Positions 24,264 through 34,323 of a stretch of DNA of 64,000 nucleotides are shown here, in pieces. The stretch's first letter is position 1. The number at the start of each line of letters is the position of its first letter. Both the position numbers and the translations under genes were made by a program. Source of the DNA: Dermatemys mawii (taxonomy: Eukaryota > Chordata > Testudines > Dermatemydidae); assembly GCA_007922305.1 (NCBI GenBank), contig ML677365.1:17228448-17292447 (forward strand), in the 5' to 3' direction. The notes below the pieces were generated by a model. That model worked only from the letters and a program-made list of their open reading frames with translations. It searched no databases and was not told the DNA's origin.

Positions 24264-25815
24264 GAATCAAAGAGCTAGAGGAGCCCACAAGGGTTATATA
24301 GTCTAACCCCCTGCAGGATTTATTGAGTCTAAGCCAGGAGTGGGCAAACTTTTTGGCCTGAGGTCCACAGCTCAATATGGAAATTGTATGGAGGGCTGGA
24401 TGGGACAGGGATTGGGCACACAGGCAAGGATGAGGGCTCCGGTTGGGAGAGCAGACTCTGGGGTGGAACTGGAGATGAGGTGTTTGAGGTACAGAAGGGT
24501 GCTCCAGCCTGGGATGGAGGGTTTCGGAAGGTGGGCGGGGACTCTCGGCTGGGGCAGGGGATTGGGGCTCACGGATGGGTGGGTGAGGCTTCAGATAGGG
24601 ATGCAAATTCTCGGTCTGGGCTGGGGATGAGGGGCTTAGGGTGCAGGAGGGTGCTCTGGGCTGTGATCAAAGGGTTTGGAGGGCGATCAGAGCTGGGGCA
24701 GGAGGGTGGGGCACAGGGAGACTCAGGGGTGCAGGCACCATTTACCTGAAGCGGCTCCTGGAAACAGCTTCCTGTTCCCCCACTGGAGGTAGGGAAACAC
24801 AGTTCTGCATGCTGCCCCATCCACAAGCACAACCCCCGCAGCTCCCAGCTAATGGCAGCTGCAGAGCCAGTACTGGGGGCGGGGGCAGCGTGTGGAACCT
24901 CCTGGCTGCTTCTGCTTCTGGGAGCTGCTGTACGTGCAAGTGGAGCAAGGCAAGTCCCCAACCCCACTCCCCAGCTGGAGCACTGAAGTGAAGAAAGCTC
25001 CCAAGCCTGCTCTCCAGCAGGAGCTCGAAGGCTAGATTAAAAGGTCCGACTGGCTGGATGCAGCCCATACTTTGCCCACCCTTGGTCTAAACCATCCAAG
25101 ACAGGTGGATATCCAGCCGCCTTTTGAAAACCTCCAGCGAAGGAGCTTCCACAACTTCCCTAGGCAGTCTGTTCCATTGTCCTACTGCTCTTATAGTTAG
25201 GAAGTTTTCCCTGAGATTCAGTCTAAATCTGCTATGCTGTATCTTGAACCCATTGCCCATTGTCCTGCCCTCTGTGAGAACAACTTTTTTCATCTTTTTT
25301 ATGGCAGCCTTTCAAGTATGTGAAGACCCGCTATGACGTCCTCCCTTAATCTCCTCTTTTCCAAACTAAACATACCCAGTTCCTTCAGCCTTTGCTCATA
25401 TGGTTTGCTTTCCATCCCTTTGATCATCTTTGTGGCTTACCTCTGGATCCTTTCCAATTTCTCTACCTCCTTTCTATGCATTGGCAACCAAAACTTTTTA
25501 TCCCCCTTGCAACAATAAAACCCAGCTGAGGCCCAGCCAGCGCTGAGTGGAGCAGTACTATCACCTCTCATGATCGGCATGCTATGCCTCTGTTAATGCA
25601 ACCTAAAATTCCTTTTTTTTTTTTTGTAGTAGCATTGCATTGTTGACTCATGTTGAGGTTGTGAGCCACCACAACTCCCAGATCCTCCTCAGCAGTGCTG
25701 CTGCCAAGCCAGTTATTCCCCCATTCTGTATTTGAGCATTTGGTTTTCCTTTCCTAAGTGTAGCACCTCACATTTGTCTTTGCTGAGTTTCATTTTTGTT
25801 GTCTATAGTCCAGAC
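24264..25815 (-). mobile_element. CR1 LINE, 5'-truncated, split by a hAT element
   Basis: Read on the minus strand, this is the end of CR1 ORF2 plus the 3' UTR. The frame at 25087-25293 ends with NFLTIRAVGQWNRLPREVVE and APSLEVFKRRLD, the typical CR1 C-terminus. 25300-25815 carries the thumb region in worn form (CTCCCTTAATCTCCTCTTTT, GCATGCTATGCCTCTGTTAA, CCACCACAACTCCCAGATCC on the plus strand). The 3' UTR lies at 24264-24334 and resumes at 25085, because a 750-bp hAT element (24335-25084) interrupts it. A poly-T run at 25611-25627 and several indels destroy the frame. The copy lacks the endonuclease and the catalytic palm, as usual for 5'-truncated insertions. Confidence 0.85.
24335..25084. 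mobile_element. 750-bp non-autonomous hAT element inside a CR1
   Basis: The left end is CAGGAGTGGGCAAACTTTTT and the right end ATACTTTGCCCACCCTTG, an imperfect hAT terminal inverted repeat. The flanks are GTCTAAGC (24327-24334) and GTCTAAAC (25085-25092), an 8-bp duplication with one change. The interior has a G-rich region with an internal period near 148 bp (ATGAGGTGTTTGAGG... at about 24475 returns at about 24623) and a GC-rich right half. Overlapping frames on both strands are Pro/Gly-rich shadows and not a transposase. Confidence 0.85.
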
Positions 25816-26159
25816 AGGAAAGAAGACTGGCAGCAGAACTTTCTCCCCAGTCCATTGCCAGAGAGAGAGAGGAAGAAGTCTGATGGCCCAGAGTTCTTCC
25901 CTTTCCTCCACAACCTGGGGAAGAAAGCAAAAAAAGAGTCATCCTGTGGTGGAAAATTTTGTGGTGGACTGTGGCTACCCCTAGAAATGTGGGACCCCAG
26001 TTAACAACTTCCTTTGCTTGTGCACTAGGCTGACACTTAAGAAGAATACCAAAATATCTTCAAGTGGGCAAATTCACATGGAGCAAAGTGACCACCTGAC
26101 AGGGCTTTTCTTCTATAGCAGTCTTAAAGAGTTAAAAAATAACCATACATTGCCCTTCT
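25816..26159. other. unannotated sequence
   Basis: Nothing supported. Confidence 0.45.
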
Positions 26160-26300
26160 ATCGCAGCATCCAGGCCAGGATCTCAATATGCATCCTCACC
26201 ACAAACAATATGAAGCCTCTTCAAAGGCCCTGGGAGGCAGGGAAGTGTGTTATTCCCATTGTATAGAGAAGAAAAAAGAGGCCGAGAGAGACTGGCTAAC
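26160..26300 (+). mobile_element. MIR-like SINE fragment
   Basis: AGCATCCAGGCCAGGATCTC, then TTATTCCCATTGTATAGAGA and AAGAGGCCGAGAGAGACTGG follow the MIR core order with strong divergence. Confidence 0.4.
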
Positions 26301-27886
26301 ATTTTCATACCGATGTGCTGATGGCTCAGAGGAGTGGCACTCGCCCCTTATAGGAGTTACTGTAATTGTCTTACAAAAAGAGCTGGGTGGCAAAAGATAA
26401 TTCTGCTTCATGGAGGATTTTGACATTTCAAAATTTGGATTCACTGCAAGTCAAAGAAATTGAACCAGATCCATGAAATAGTTTCATTTTGACAACTCGG
26501 CAAAGATGTGTTTAATAGGAATTTCTCCAACCTGCTCTATTTACATTGTTTTCACAGCTATTATAGCTCTAGGATTTGAGCTGATAAATGTGTAACCAGA
26601 TTTATATATTTTAATATTAGAGAACTGCAGATCAACAGGGTATTTTAAAAACTGAACTTTATGATATTAAGTCACTTGTGCAATGCCATAAAATCCTGGT
26701 ACTAAACAAGCGCGTTAAGATGTTAGAGAACAAGTCATAAAAATGTAACTTGAGAATTCTAGTTAATTTGGAACAATCTAGTCTGCCAGAGTCTTCTGAT
26801 TATTTTTAAGACCACCATGGAAAAAAATGGCCTTTCTTCCACTGGAAATGTGCATTCTCATAGAATTCCCAAACCAGCTAGTAAGAGCTCAACCCATTAG
26901 CTGTCTATGAGTTCCTACACTCTTTTGGCAAGCGTCAGACATCTCTTTGATTAAGACAAAATCCTAGTGAGAATTTGCCAAGAGACAAAAGCTGTGTATC
27001 TAGGATCACATCTTCACAATTGGCAGTGGGAAGGTACATACGGCACACTTCAAAGATTTGGCACGGGGAACTCACCTTAGAAGACTGCATTTCGAGTCAT
27101 TGGAAAATCAATTTTGTTTGATTGGTGCTAAGATGGCTTCCCCCCCTCCCCCTTACAACAATAAAACCAAATTCAACTGGAGGCAAAGAAATATATTTTC
27201 AAAGGCAATGATGAATAAATGTTTTTTCGGATACCAAACTATTGCAGCTTAAGTTACTAGGTCAAAGCAACCCGAGGAGGACAAAATGACTATTAATTCT
27301 GTTATACCAGAACTGAGTGATTCTTCTATCAATATGAGCTCCAATTTTTCTCCTTGTCACAGATCCAAAGAGCATGTTGTGTCTTTGACCTTTATACGAC
27401 CTTTCTGAGAATGTCCCCTTCTTAGTACTAGGCCCTAGGCCGTAGGCCTTAGGCCTTCACATTTCTCAGTGGGAGCCCTGCGATTCTGCAACGCTGAGAC
27501 TGGGTCCCTTGCTTCATCACGGCTGTTTCTCACCGAGGGTCCGTCAGCAGTCCAAAGGAGTTTGGTCCTCTGTTGGAGACTAGCTGTACAACCAGCAGGT
27601 GTCTGCCATGACCCAGGACAGCCTTTCCAAAACAATACATTGTTTATTAATACGGGATTGAGGGACACTGGGTTAGACTGATCAAGTAAGGCCTAAGCTC
27701 ATGTCTGACCTAACTTGCCAGCTTCTTCTTGCTTAATTAGGTGGGTTCCTCTCTGCCCTGGCCTGGAGGGAGGACTGACTGCTTGCAGCAAACCTTTGTG
27801 GCTTTGCCCAACTATCCTAGATTTGATTATCCCATCTCCTGGGAGAGCAGGTTATTTATCCCAGCCTCCTAACACCTTAGCACTTT
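26301..27886. other. unannotated sequence
   Basis: No gene. A short TAGGCC-type repeat is at about 27428-27457. Confidence 0.5.
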
Positions 27887-28573
27887 GGGCATGGCTACAC
27901 TTACAGGATTATAGCGCTATTGGGTATAGCAGTCCCCTTATACAGCAATATGTATAGAGATATTGCGTGTCCACACTGAGACGCACCAGCGCTATAGCAT
28001 GGCCACATTTGCGGCACTTCAGGCGGCATTAAGAGCAGCGCATTAGGGCAGGTATCCCAGCATTCAGCTAGGTGCCACGTGCTTTTCAAACGAGGGGGGT
28101 GAGGGAGGATGTGTTGTGTGTATGCGGAGGGAGAGAGCCAGTGCTTTTTCTGTCTTTCTGAGAGCTTGTCAGCAAGCCTGTCAGCGCGTGTCCATTCACA
28201 GAGGGCTTTGCTTTCACACAGGCTCCCTCCTTAAACATTTGCATTGCTTATCTGTCGAGTTAAGAGAGAAACTCTAAAGAGGTACTTCCGCATTCCTCCA
28301 GCCAAGTTCAAAAGAAAGGGAAGAGACGTCAATTGCCTTAAATGGCTCTAGGCATCTCAAGAAATCACTTGTAGCGCAGTGGGTGTTCACATTCTCGCCG
28401 TAGCGCTACAGCGGGAGCGCTACAGCCCTTATTCCCCGTGCGGAGGTGGATTACCGGGGCGCTCTAACTCCGCAGTTATAGCGCTCTACGTGCCTTGCCA
28501 GTGTGGATGGGTAGTAGGTTATAGCGCTCCTGGGGGCTTTATAGCACTATAAAGTGCCAGTGTAACTATGGCC
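27887..28573. mobile_element. 687-bp Harbinger-type MITE
   Basis: The left end GGGCATGGCTACACTTACAG and the right end GTGCCAGTGTAACTATGGCC form an imperfect inverted repeat. Motifs TATAGCGCT and GTAGCGCTACAG recur in both halves (27911, 28006, 28398, 28477, 28520). No transposase frame is present. The target duplication is not clear. Confidence 0.65.
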
Positions 28574-29402
28574 TATGTCTCACATCCCAGTCATGGTTTT
28601 TTCACAACTCTCCATCCCAGGTTCCCTCTCTCCATTCCTACCAGCCTCCAGTCCCATTCTTCCCCTAGGCTCCTTGCCTCAATCTACTCCCTTTGTCTCC
28701 CACTCCAACATCTGGCTCTTCTCTCCTTTGCATTTGATTCAAGCGACTTTCCTCCTCTATGCTGCCTGGGTATCAGCAGGGAGACACTGAAAGCACAGGA
28801 CGGGCAGGGTCTCCGCTCTCCGGTCAACTGCCTGAACTCTAAACTGGAACGGCCTGCAGCAGCCCAGAGGTGTTTTTGCAGAGAAAGTCCTGCTCAGCCA
28901 GAGACTGGAGCACACTCAGTGCAGACAGACACTGCAGGGAATTAAGCTGTGAAATCTCAGCAATTCTCTTCCTATGATTTCTCAAAGGATCGGAGTCCCC
29001 CTACCCCTCTTCCACAGGCTGGATCGTTGTGTAACATCTGCAAAGTTCAGTGATGGGCACCGGGGAGAGGTGTTTGCGCCTAGTGTTTCAGTTTGGGGCC
29101 ATGTCTAGTATATATTGTGGCTCCACGTGTCTCAGCCATAGCTAAAAGAGGTGTGGGTGGGAGGAGGGGGCTGGTGTCTATGAATCACTTGGGTGATGCC
29201 CCAATCCTGGAGCAGATCCAGTCCCCAATCATAAATTAAAGAGACTCAGGTGTGGGGCTCTAGGTTTTTTGCCGCCCCCAAGCAAAAAATGTTTCCTCCC
29301 CTCCCTTCCCACTGCCTTCTTTTGACCTTTACACATTTGCACTTTGCAATGTATTTTTGTTTTGTTTTTGACTGTTTAAAATTAAAAAAATGTAAACAGA
29401 GC
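28574..29402. other. unannotated sequence
   Basis: No supported gene. The 125-codon plus-strand frame at 28568-28945 begins at the MITE edge and shows no family motif. Confidence 0.45.
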
Positions 29403-30018
29403 ATTTGCTGGAGGGGCACTGAGTGCCCTGGTGCAGGGGCGGGGAGACAAGATGAGTGCTGGGGGGCGCTGGGTGCCAGGAGGGTGGCTGGGTGCTTGGG
29501 TGTGGGGCACTGGGTGCCCGGGGGGCTATAGGGTGCTGGGGTGGGGTACTGGGTGTCCAGAAGGGTGGCTGGGTGCTGGGGGGGGCACTAGGTGCCTGGG
29601 ATTGGGTGCCCTAGGGGAACACTGGGTGGGTGCTGGGTGCCCGGGGGAAGGTTGAGTGCTGGGAAGGTGATAAGGGGGGTGCTGTGTGCCCAGTAGGTGA
29701 GGTTGGGTGCTGGGGGAGAGGTTGGGTGCTCTGGGGGAGCGGGCTAGGATAGGTGCTGGGGGGATGCTGGGTGCCCTGGGGGGGGAGATTGAGTTCCCGT
29801 GGGGGGAAATTGGGTACTGGAGGGGCACTGGGTGCCCGGGAGAGGTGCAGGGAAGCAGGATGGGTGCTGGGGGGGGTGCTGGATGCCCCGGGGGGGAGAT
29901 TGGGTGCCCCTGGGGGGGCGCTTTGTGCCCTGGAGGGGTGGGAAAGCAGGTCGGGTGCCCCGGGGGGTGCTGGGAGTGGTGCTGGGTGCCTGGGAGTGGG
30001 GGGCAGGTGGCGCTAGGT
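29403..30018. repeat. G-rich minisatellite
   Basis: Dozens of variants of a unit around GCTGGGTGCCxGGGGGG occur in tandem for about 600 bp, with units of roughly 15-35 bp. The plus strand has runs of G up to nine, so it could form G-quadruplexes. Long Gly-rich plus frames and Pro-rich minus frames are produced by the repeat and should not be annotated as proteins. Confidence 0.9.
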
Positions 30019-30290
30019 GCCCCGGGGTCTCTCACCGGTTGAGAGAAGGCCCGTCACTCCAGGGCAGCCATGTGGTTCCATCTCGCCACCGCCACCTCTG
30101 CTGCGCACTGAGCGCCCCAGGCTGGGCTGGGCAGACGAGGCTGAGCCGGGGGCGCTCCGACCTGCCGAGTCCAGCCACAGAGACTGTCCTGCCCCCTGCT
30201 GGCCAGAGCCCTATTAGGACAGCGTTGCCCATAGAGATCATAGAGTGCGCCCGAGACAGCCCCACCATCGCGGGTCAGCATAGGGCTTGA
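30019..30290. other. GC-rich, CpG-containing stretch
   Basis: This is GC-rich compared with the surrounding AT-rich DNA, with CpG sites at CACCGG, CTCGCC, GCGCAC, GAGCGC, GACGAGG, GAGCCGGGGGCGC. It could be a small CpG island or the flank of a repeat. No promoter or exon can be fixed. Confidence 0.4.
30191..30202 (-). promoter_or_regulatory. CTCF-like core motif
   Basis: GCCCCCTGCTGG is the reverse complement of CCAGCAGGGGGC, which fits the vertebrate CTCF core. It lies in the GC-rich flank of the minisatellite. A single 12-bp match occurs often by chance and in repeats. Confidence 0.35.
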
Positions 30291-31270
30291 TGTGAACAGC
30301 TCTAGGGAGAGCTCCGGGGAGAGCGCTTACTGGAAATTTTTTTGATATTCATTTTTTTTTGATATATTGGTGGATTTTTTTTTAAAAAAAAGCATGGCTG
30401 GAATGCCATCCCTAGAGATGTACCTCCCCAAGCACCTGTGTTCTTTGCTGGAGCCTAGAGCTGGTTCTGCTCAGATGTGCCTATGGCCCGAAGGTGCAGT
30501 TCCAGCAGCCAGAGATCAGTGGGGCAAAGGAACATCCTGATCATCCCCCTTTTCTGCTAGAAACACCCCTCTATGCCACCCAGAGATTCACCTGGCACAA
30601 GGGTGTCATTCCCAGGGAGCCAATTAAACTGGCTCGCAGGCAGGCCTGCCCAGCTGCACTGGATCTGAGAATTGGACCCCGTAGTTTTCATAAGATGTTT
30701 ACATACAATCATAAATGATCTAAAAGTTGCTGAAATGCTACAGATATGGACTTTTGTTATTTATCTTTCATGACTGCAAAGAAATTTCAGTGATAAATAG
30801 CCACATACTCTAAACAGGCACAGCCTACTGAAGATAGAAATGTCCCCACTAAGTGACTGTCCTGATAGCTGCAGTTTTAGATTTGGCCACAGCTGCCGAA
30901 GCCCCTGGAAGGCAAGACTCCTTCATGTATTCTCCATGCTGTGTCCAACATGGACTAGTTGCAAGAATGCCCTTCCCAGAACTCTTGTTAAAAAGCCAAG
31001 TCATGCTTTAATTTGAGTGACAATACATTTCAAAGGAAAGAAATTAAGTTTTTTGATGCTGTCCGTCAGAGCTGAATGAGGAGGATACCATTGATTTGGT
31101 TAGCAGGAGCACCAGCAAGCCTGCAGTGGTAGATAGGGCAGATGAAGCAGTTTGTCAGCAAGGGGAGCAGATCTGCGTAAGGAAAGAAAAAGTGAGATGA
31201 GGCAGATTTAGGGCCGTGTCGACAATGGACTTCACCTGAGTTAACTGCCCTGTTGAAACATGAGAAAGAC
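30291..31270. other. unannotated sequence
   Basis: A/T homopolymer runs at about 30339-30390; otherwise nothing supported. Confidence 0.5.
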
Positions 31271-31490
31271 CAGGTGGGTGAGGTAATATCTTTTATTGGC
31301 CCAACTTCTGTGGGTGAGAGAGACAAGCTTTTGAGCTCCAAAGCGCTCTTCCTCAGGTGTGAAGAAGTGATTTGAAGAAGAGTCCTGTGGAGCTCTCATC
31401 AACCGAAGTTGGTCCAATAATAGAGATTGCCTCACCCACCTTGGCTCACTCGTATCCTGGGACCAACACAGCTACAACACCACTGCAAAC
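31271..31490. mobile_element. Penelope-like terminal fold-back fragment
   Basis: CAGGTGGGTGAGGTAATATC and TTGGCCCAACTT at 31271-31310 are inverted at 31406-31443 (AAGTTGGTCCAATAATAGAG, TTGCCTCACCCACCTTGG), giving arms of about 55 bp. It ends with GGGACCAACACAGCTACAAC, a terminus I associate with Penelope-like elements of reptiles. There is no reverse transcriptase here. Confidence 0.5.
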
Positions 31491-31660
31491 AACTGTTCAA
31501 ACAAGTCTGATTGTCACACACATTTAAAGTAACCCCAGGCTTTTAAAAACAAAAGGGGAACCTTAAGAACATGCATTTCAAACATTTCTTAGCCCCATTC
31601 ACCCTGGGCAATCAAACCATGTCAGCAACGTTGTAGATGACACCTTAAACACAGAAGCTA

Positions 31661-31747
31661 GGATTTCAAAGGAGTTTAGTGCCCAACTCCCATTGAAATT
31701 CAGTGGGACTGAGAGCTAAATTCCCTTTGGACACCTTTGAAGATCCC
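31661..31747. repeat. palindromic ancient repeat (type B)
   Basis: GGATTTCAAAGGAGTTTAGT and CCCTTTGGACACCTTTGAAG are inverted around CCCATTGAAATTCAGTGGG. A related copy is at 38231-38322. Confidence 0.5.
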
Positions 31748-32944
31748 AACCATATTCACTGATTCACACTGAAGAAGATGTTTCCTGCTTATCCAACAAT
31801 GTCAACTATTTAATGAGTAGGGAACTTTCTCCAACATGGAGACTACACAATTCGACGACGAGCTACATCTGAGTCAGAACAAAGCCGGATTGTGGACTTC
31901 TTTGGCATGAATTGAACATATGCACTGTTCGTGCTTTTAAAAATCTATTTATTTATACAATGAAGATACAAGGAACACATGCTACTATTATTTGCATACA
32001 AGATGGCATTGCTATATTAAGAGGGGACAAAGATTAAATGATCACAAAACCCTTAAGACAAGTTGAGTCAAAGACAACAGCTGTCCAAGGCATGGAGAGC
32101 ACTGTGGTAACAAAGTAAACATAAACAAGAACTCGGATGAACTAAAAAATTAACACTAGCAGTCATTCCCTATTAAAACAGCAAAAAGCTGGTAGCCACA
32201 CTCACGCAGGGAGTTGTTGAAGCTGACCTGCAAAAGGAAAAGAAATATTTTCATACCCTCTTTTGCTCTTTTATGGAGCTTAAAGAAAGCTGGAAAGATT
32301 TCCCCCACTGCTTGTTTAGTAAGTCAGGTCTTGTTTAGCCTGGAAGAACCTACAACAATCAGAGAACTGCAGTATTGCCATCCCCAATTTTTTTAAAAAT
32401 AATGAGATTAAAATAATAATAAATGTTGGGTTTTTTTCATTTGTATCCTGGTTTTGGAGTCTTTTGGGGTTAACTTTTTCAAGTTTTTCTCTGCAACCAA
32501 GATGGCTAGAAATTCACTTCTACAAAGAGTAAAGCTGAGATTCTCGTGTCATCCCCTGACTCCAGGAGTTGGAGATTTAGGAAAAACACCTAATATCATG
32601 AGACTTGAGATCAAATCATGAGGCCTGCAAGTGAGCAAACTGAATTTTAAAAAATGAATCAGACTTCAGCTGGACTTTGTATGGGGCAAGGCTCAACCTG
32701 TGTGAGTCCAATTCAGGTCTCAGTGATTAATCCAGATGATCAAAGTGTGTCCAAAATGCTGCAACACATGACACAAAGACTCATCAGATTCCACCAGGTG
32801 ACCTAGTTTTAATCTGACTTCTATTATGGAGATCATGATGTACATTGGTTTGAAGGACACCCATCCTCACTTTCCCACACCAAGGTTGGGTAGGGTTGTC
32901 TTCTGGTATATTCTTGGCTTTGAACTGTCAGCCACTTCACATCA
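31748..32944. other. unannotated sequence
   Basis: No supported feature. Confidence 0.5.
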
Positions 32945-33070
32945 AGGCCGATTTTATGGAGGGAAACTGAGGCACAAAGCGGCTAAGTGACTTGCCCAAG
33001 ATTACACAGGAAGACTGGAAAAGCAGTGACAGGAACCAAGGTCTCCTATGTCACTGCCATAACCACCAAC
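32945..33070 (+). mobile_element. MIR-like SINE fragment
   Basis: GGAAACTGAGGCACAAAGCG then CTAAGTGACTTGCCCAAGAT and TACACAGGAAGA is the standard MIR 3'-core order; AACCAAGGTCTCC follows. Confidence 0.65.
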
Positions 33071-33748
33071 CCTGCTTTCTCAAAAAGGCTCCTCTCAACT
33101 TTTTAAAAAAAACAATTTATTTTTAAAATAAGAGGCTTTTTAGCTCCCTAAGAGCAACAAAACCAAACAGGATCAAGCCTCTCTCTCTGCTAGCTTCCAT
33201 TTCTCTGTGTATCCATCTGCCTGCTCTTGTTTCAGTTTCATTGACTCCCATGGAGTTCCAAATGACCATAAGCACAGAGCCAGACCTAGGACTGGAGCTT
33301 TGACTGGGTTGTGGCTGAATCCATGATGGTATCTTGATTAAACCTCTTCAGTTTTAGCATGAAACATGATTTTTACTAGGGATTGTGAATTTGATTAAAA
33401 AAAAATCCAAGCCCAGCATGAACTCAAGACTTTGGGTTTACACATTTGTTGAAAACCATTATACAGGAAAGTAACTAATCTGCTGGTAGTAAGTACAATA
33501 TCTGTTCATATGTTTTTTACACAGAGAAGTGGTTCAAAGAGGAAGAGGATCTAGCATATTATGTGTTAAAAAAATATAGAGGTCCTTCATCAGTTAGTAT
33601 TGCCATGACATAATAGTTTATCCATCTCCATAATTTCCCTCCACCTGATCTTGAAGAAATGCTCTTTTTGGAAACATGCCTGCTTCCTTCCACCCCCCAA
33701 GTATATGAAAAGGTGAAATATGATGAACAATGCCCTGAGTGCATGACT
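33071..33748. other. unannotated sequence
   Basis: No supported feature. Confidence 0.5.
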
Positions 33749-33756
33749 GTTTATGG

Positions 33757-33965
33757 CAGGCCTGCACACCATGCGGCCCGAGGGCCACACGCGGCCCGCA
33801 TGGGCTCACTGTGCGGCCCGCGGGAGGTTAGTAGGGGTGGGGCAAGCTAAGCAGTGGGGTGGGGAGCAGCGGATGGGGGCGGGGAGAAGGCGGGGCTTTT
33901 CGGCCCGAAGCTGGGTTATTTTGCAGTAATATGGCCCTTGCTGCTTCCTGAGTTGTGCAGGCCTG
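33757..33965. mobile_element. hAT-type MITE
   Basis: Terminal repeats CAGGCCTGCACACC and GTTGTGCAGGCCTG are inverted. The 8-bp flanks are GTTTATGG (33749-33756) and GTTTATAG (33966-33973), with one difference. The interior repeats GCGGCCCG and has a GGGGTGGGG stretch. No coding capacity. Confidence 0.85.
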
Positions 33966-34110
33966 GTTTATAGTTTGGACAGAAGACTGAATTCATCAAT
34001 GGAGTTAAAAAGAATGGCTTAAGGCTCCTTCAATTAACACCTTTAAAGATCTGGGAGGGGGAACTAGTTGTACATCAAGTCACTCAATATTTGATACACA
34101 CACAGAGAAT

Positions 34111-34170
34111 AACTTCCTGATCATTTATTTAATAACTTCCTGATCATGTATGTAACAACTTCCTGATCAG
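34111..34170. repeat. 23-bp tandem repeat, three units
   Basis: Units beginning AACTTCCTGATCA start at 34111, 34134 and 34157, so the period is 23 bp. It abuts the CR1 3' end that follows. The units touch without spacers, so it is not a CRISPR array. Confidence 0.85.
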
Positions 34171-34323
34171 AAGCTGGGAATGGGTGACGGGATGGATCTC
34201 TTGATGATTATCTGGTCTGTTCATTCCCTCCAGGGGGAGTATTGGCCACTGTCAGAAGAGAGGATACTGGGCTAGATCAACCTTTGGTATGACCCAGTAT
34301 GGCTGTGCTAGTCTATGTTCTTA
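34171..34323 (+). mobile_element. CR1 LINE 3' UTR fragment
   Basis: GGATGGATCTCTTGATGATT, GTTCATTCCCTCCAGGGGGA and CTGGGCTAGATCAACCTTTG are typical CR1 3' UTR blocks, and it ends in CTATGTTCTTA. It resembles the reverse complement of 61349-61450. Confidence 0.8.

Noticed and set aside
24157..25068. Six overlapping frames of 66-149 codons
   Set aside because: They lie in the GC-rich interior of a non-autonomous hAT element and in the CR1; no transposase motif (for example a hAT dimerisation C-terminus) is present.
29431..30290. Several Gly- and Pro-rich frames up to 169 codons
   Set aside because: They are translations of the G-rich minisatellite on both strands, have no domain, and exist in several frames at once.
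34111..34170. Short regular repeats that could suggest a CRISPR-like array
   Set aside because: The 23-bp units are directly tandem with no spacers, and the context is vertebrate DNA.
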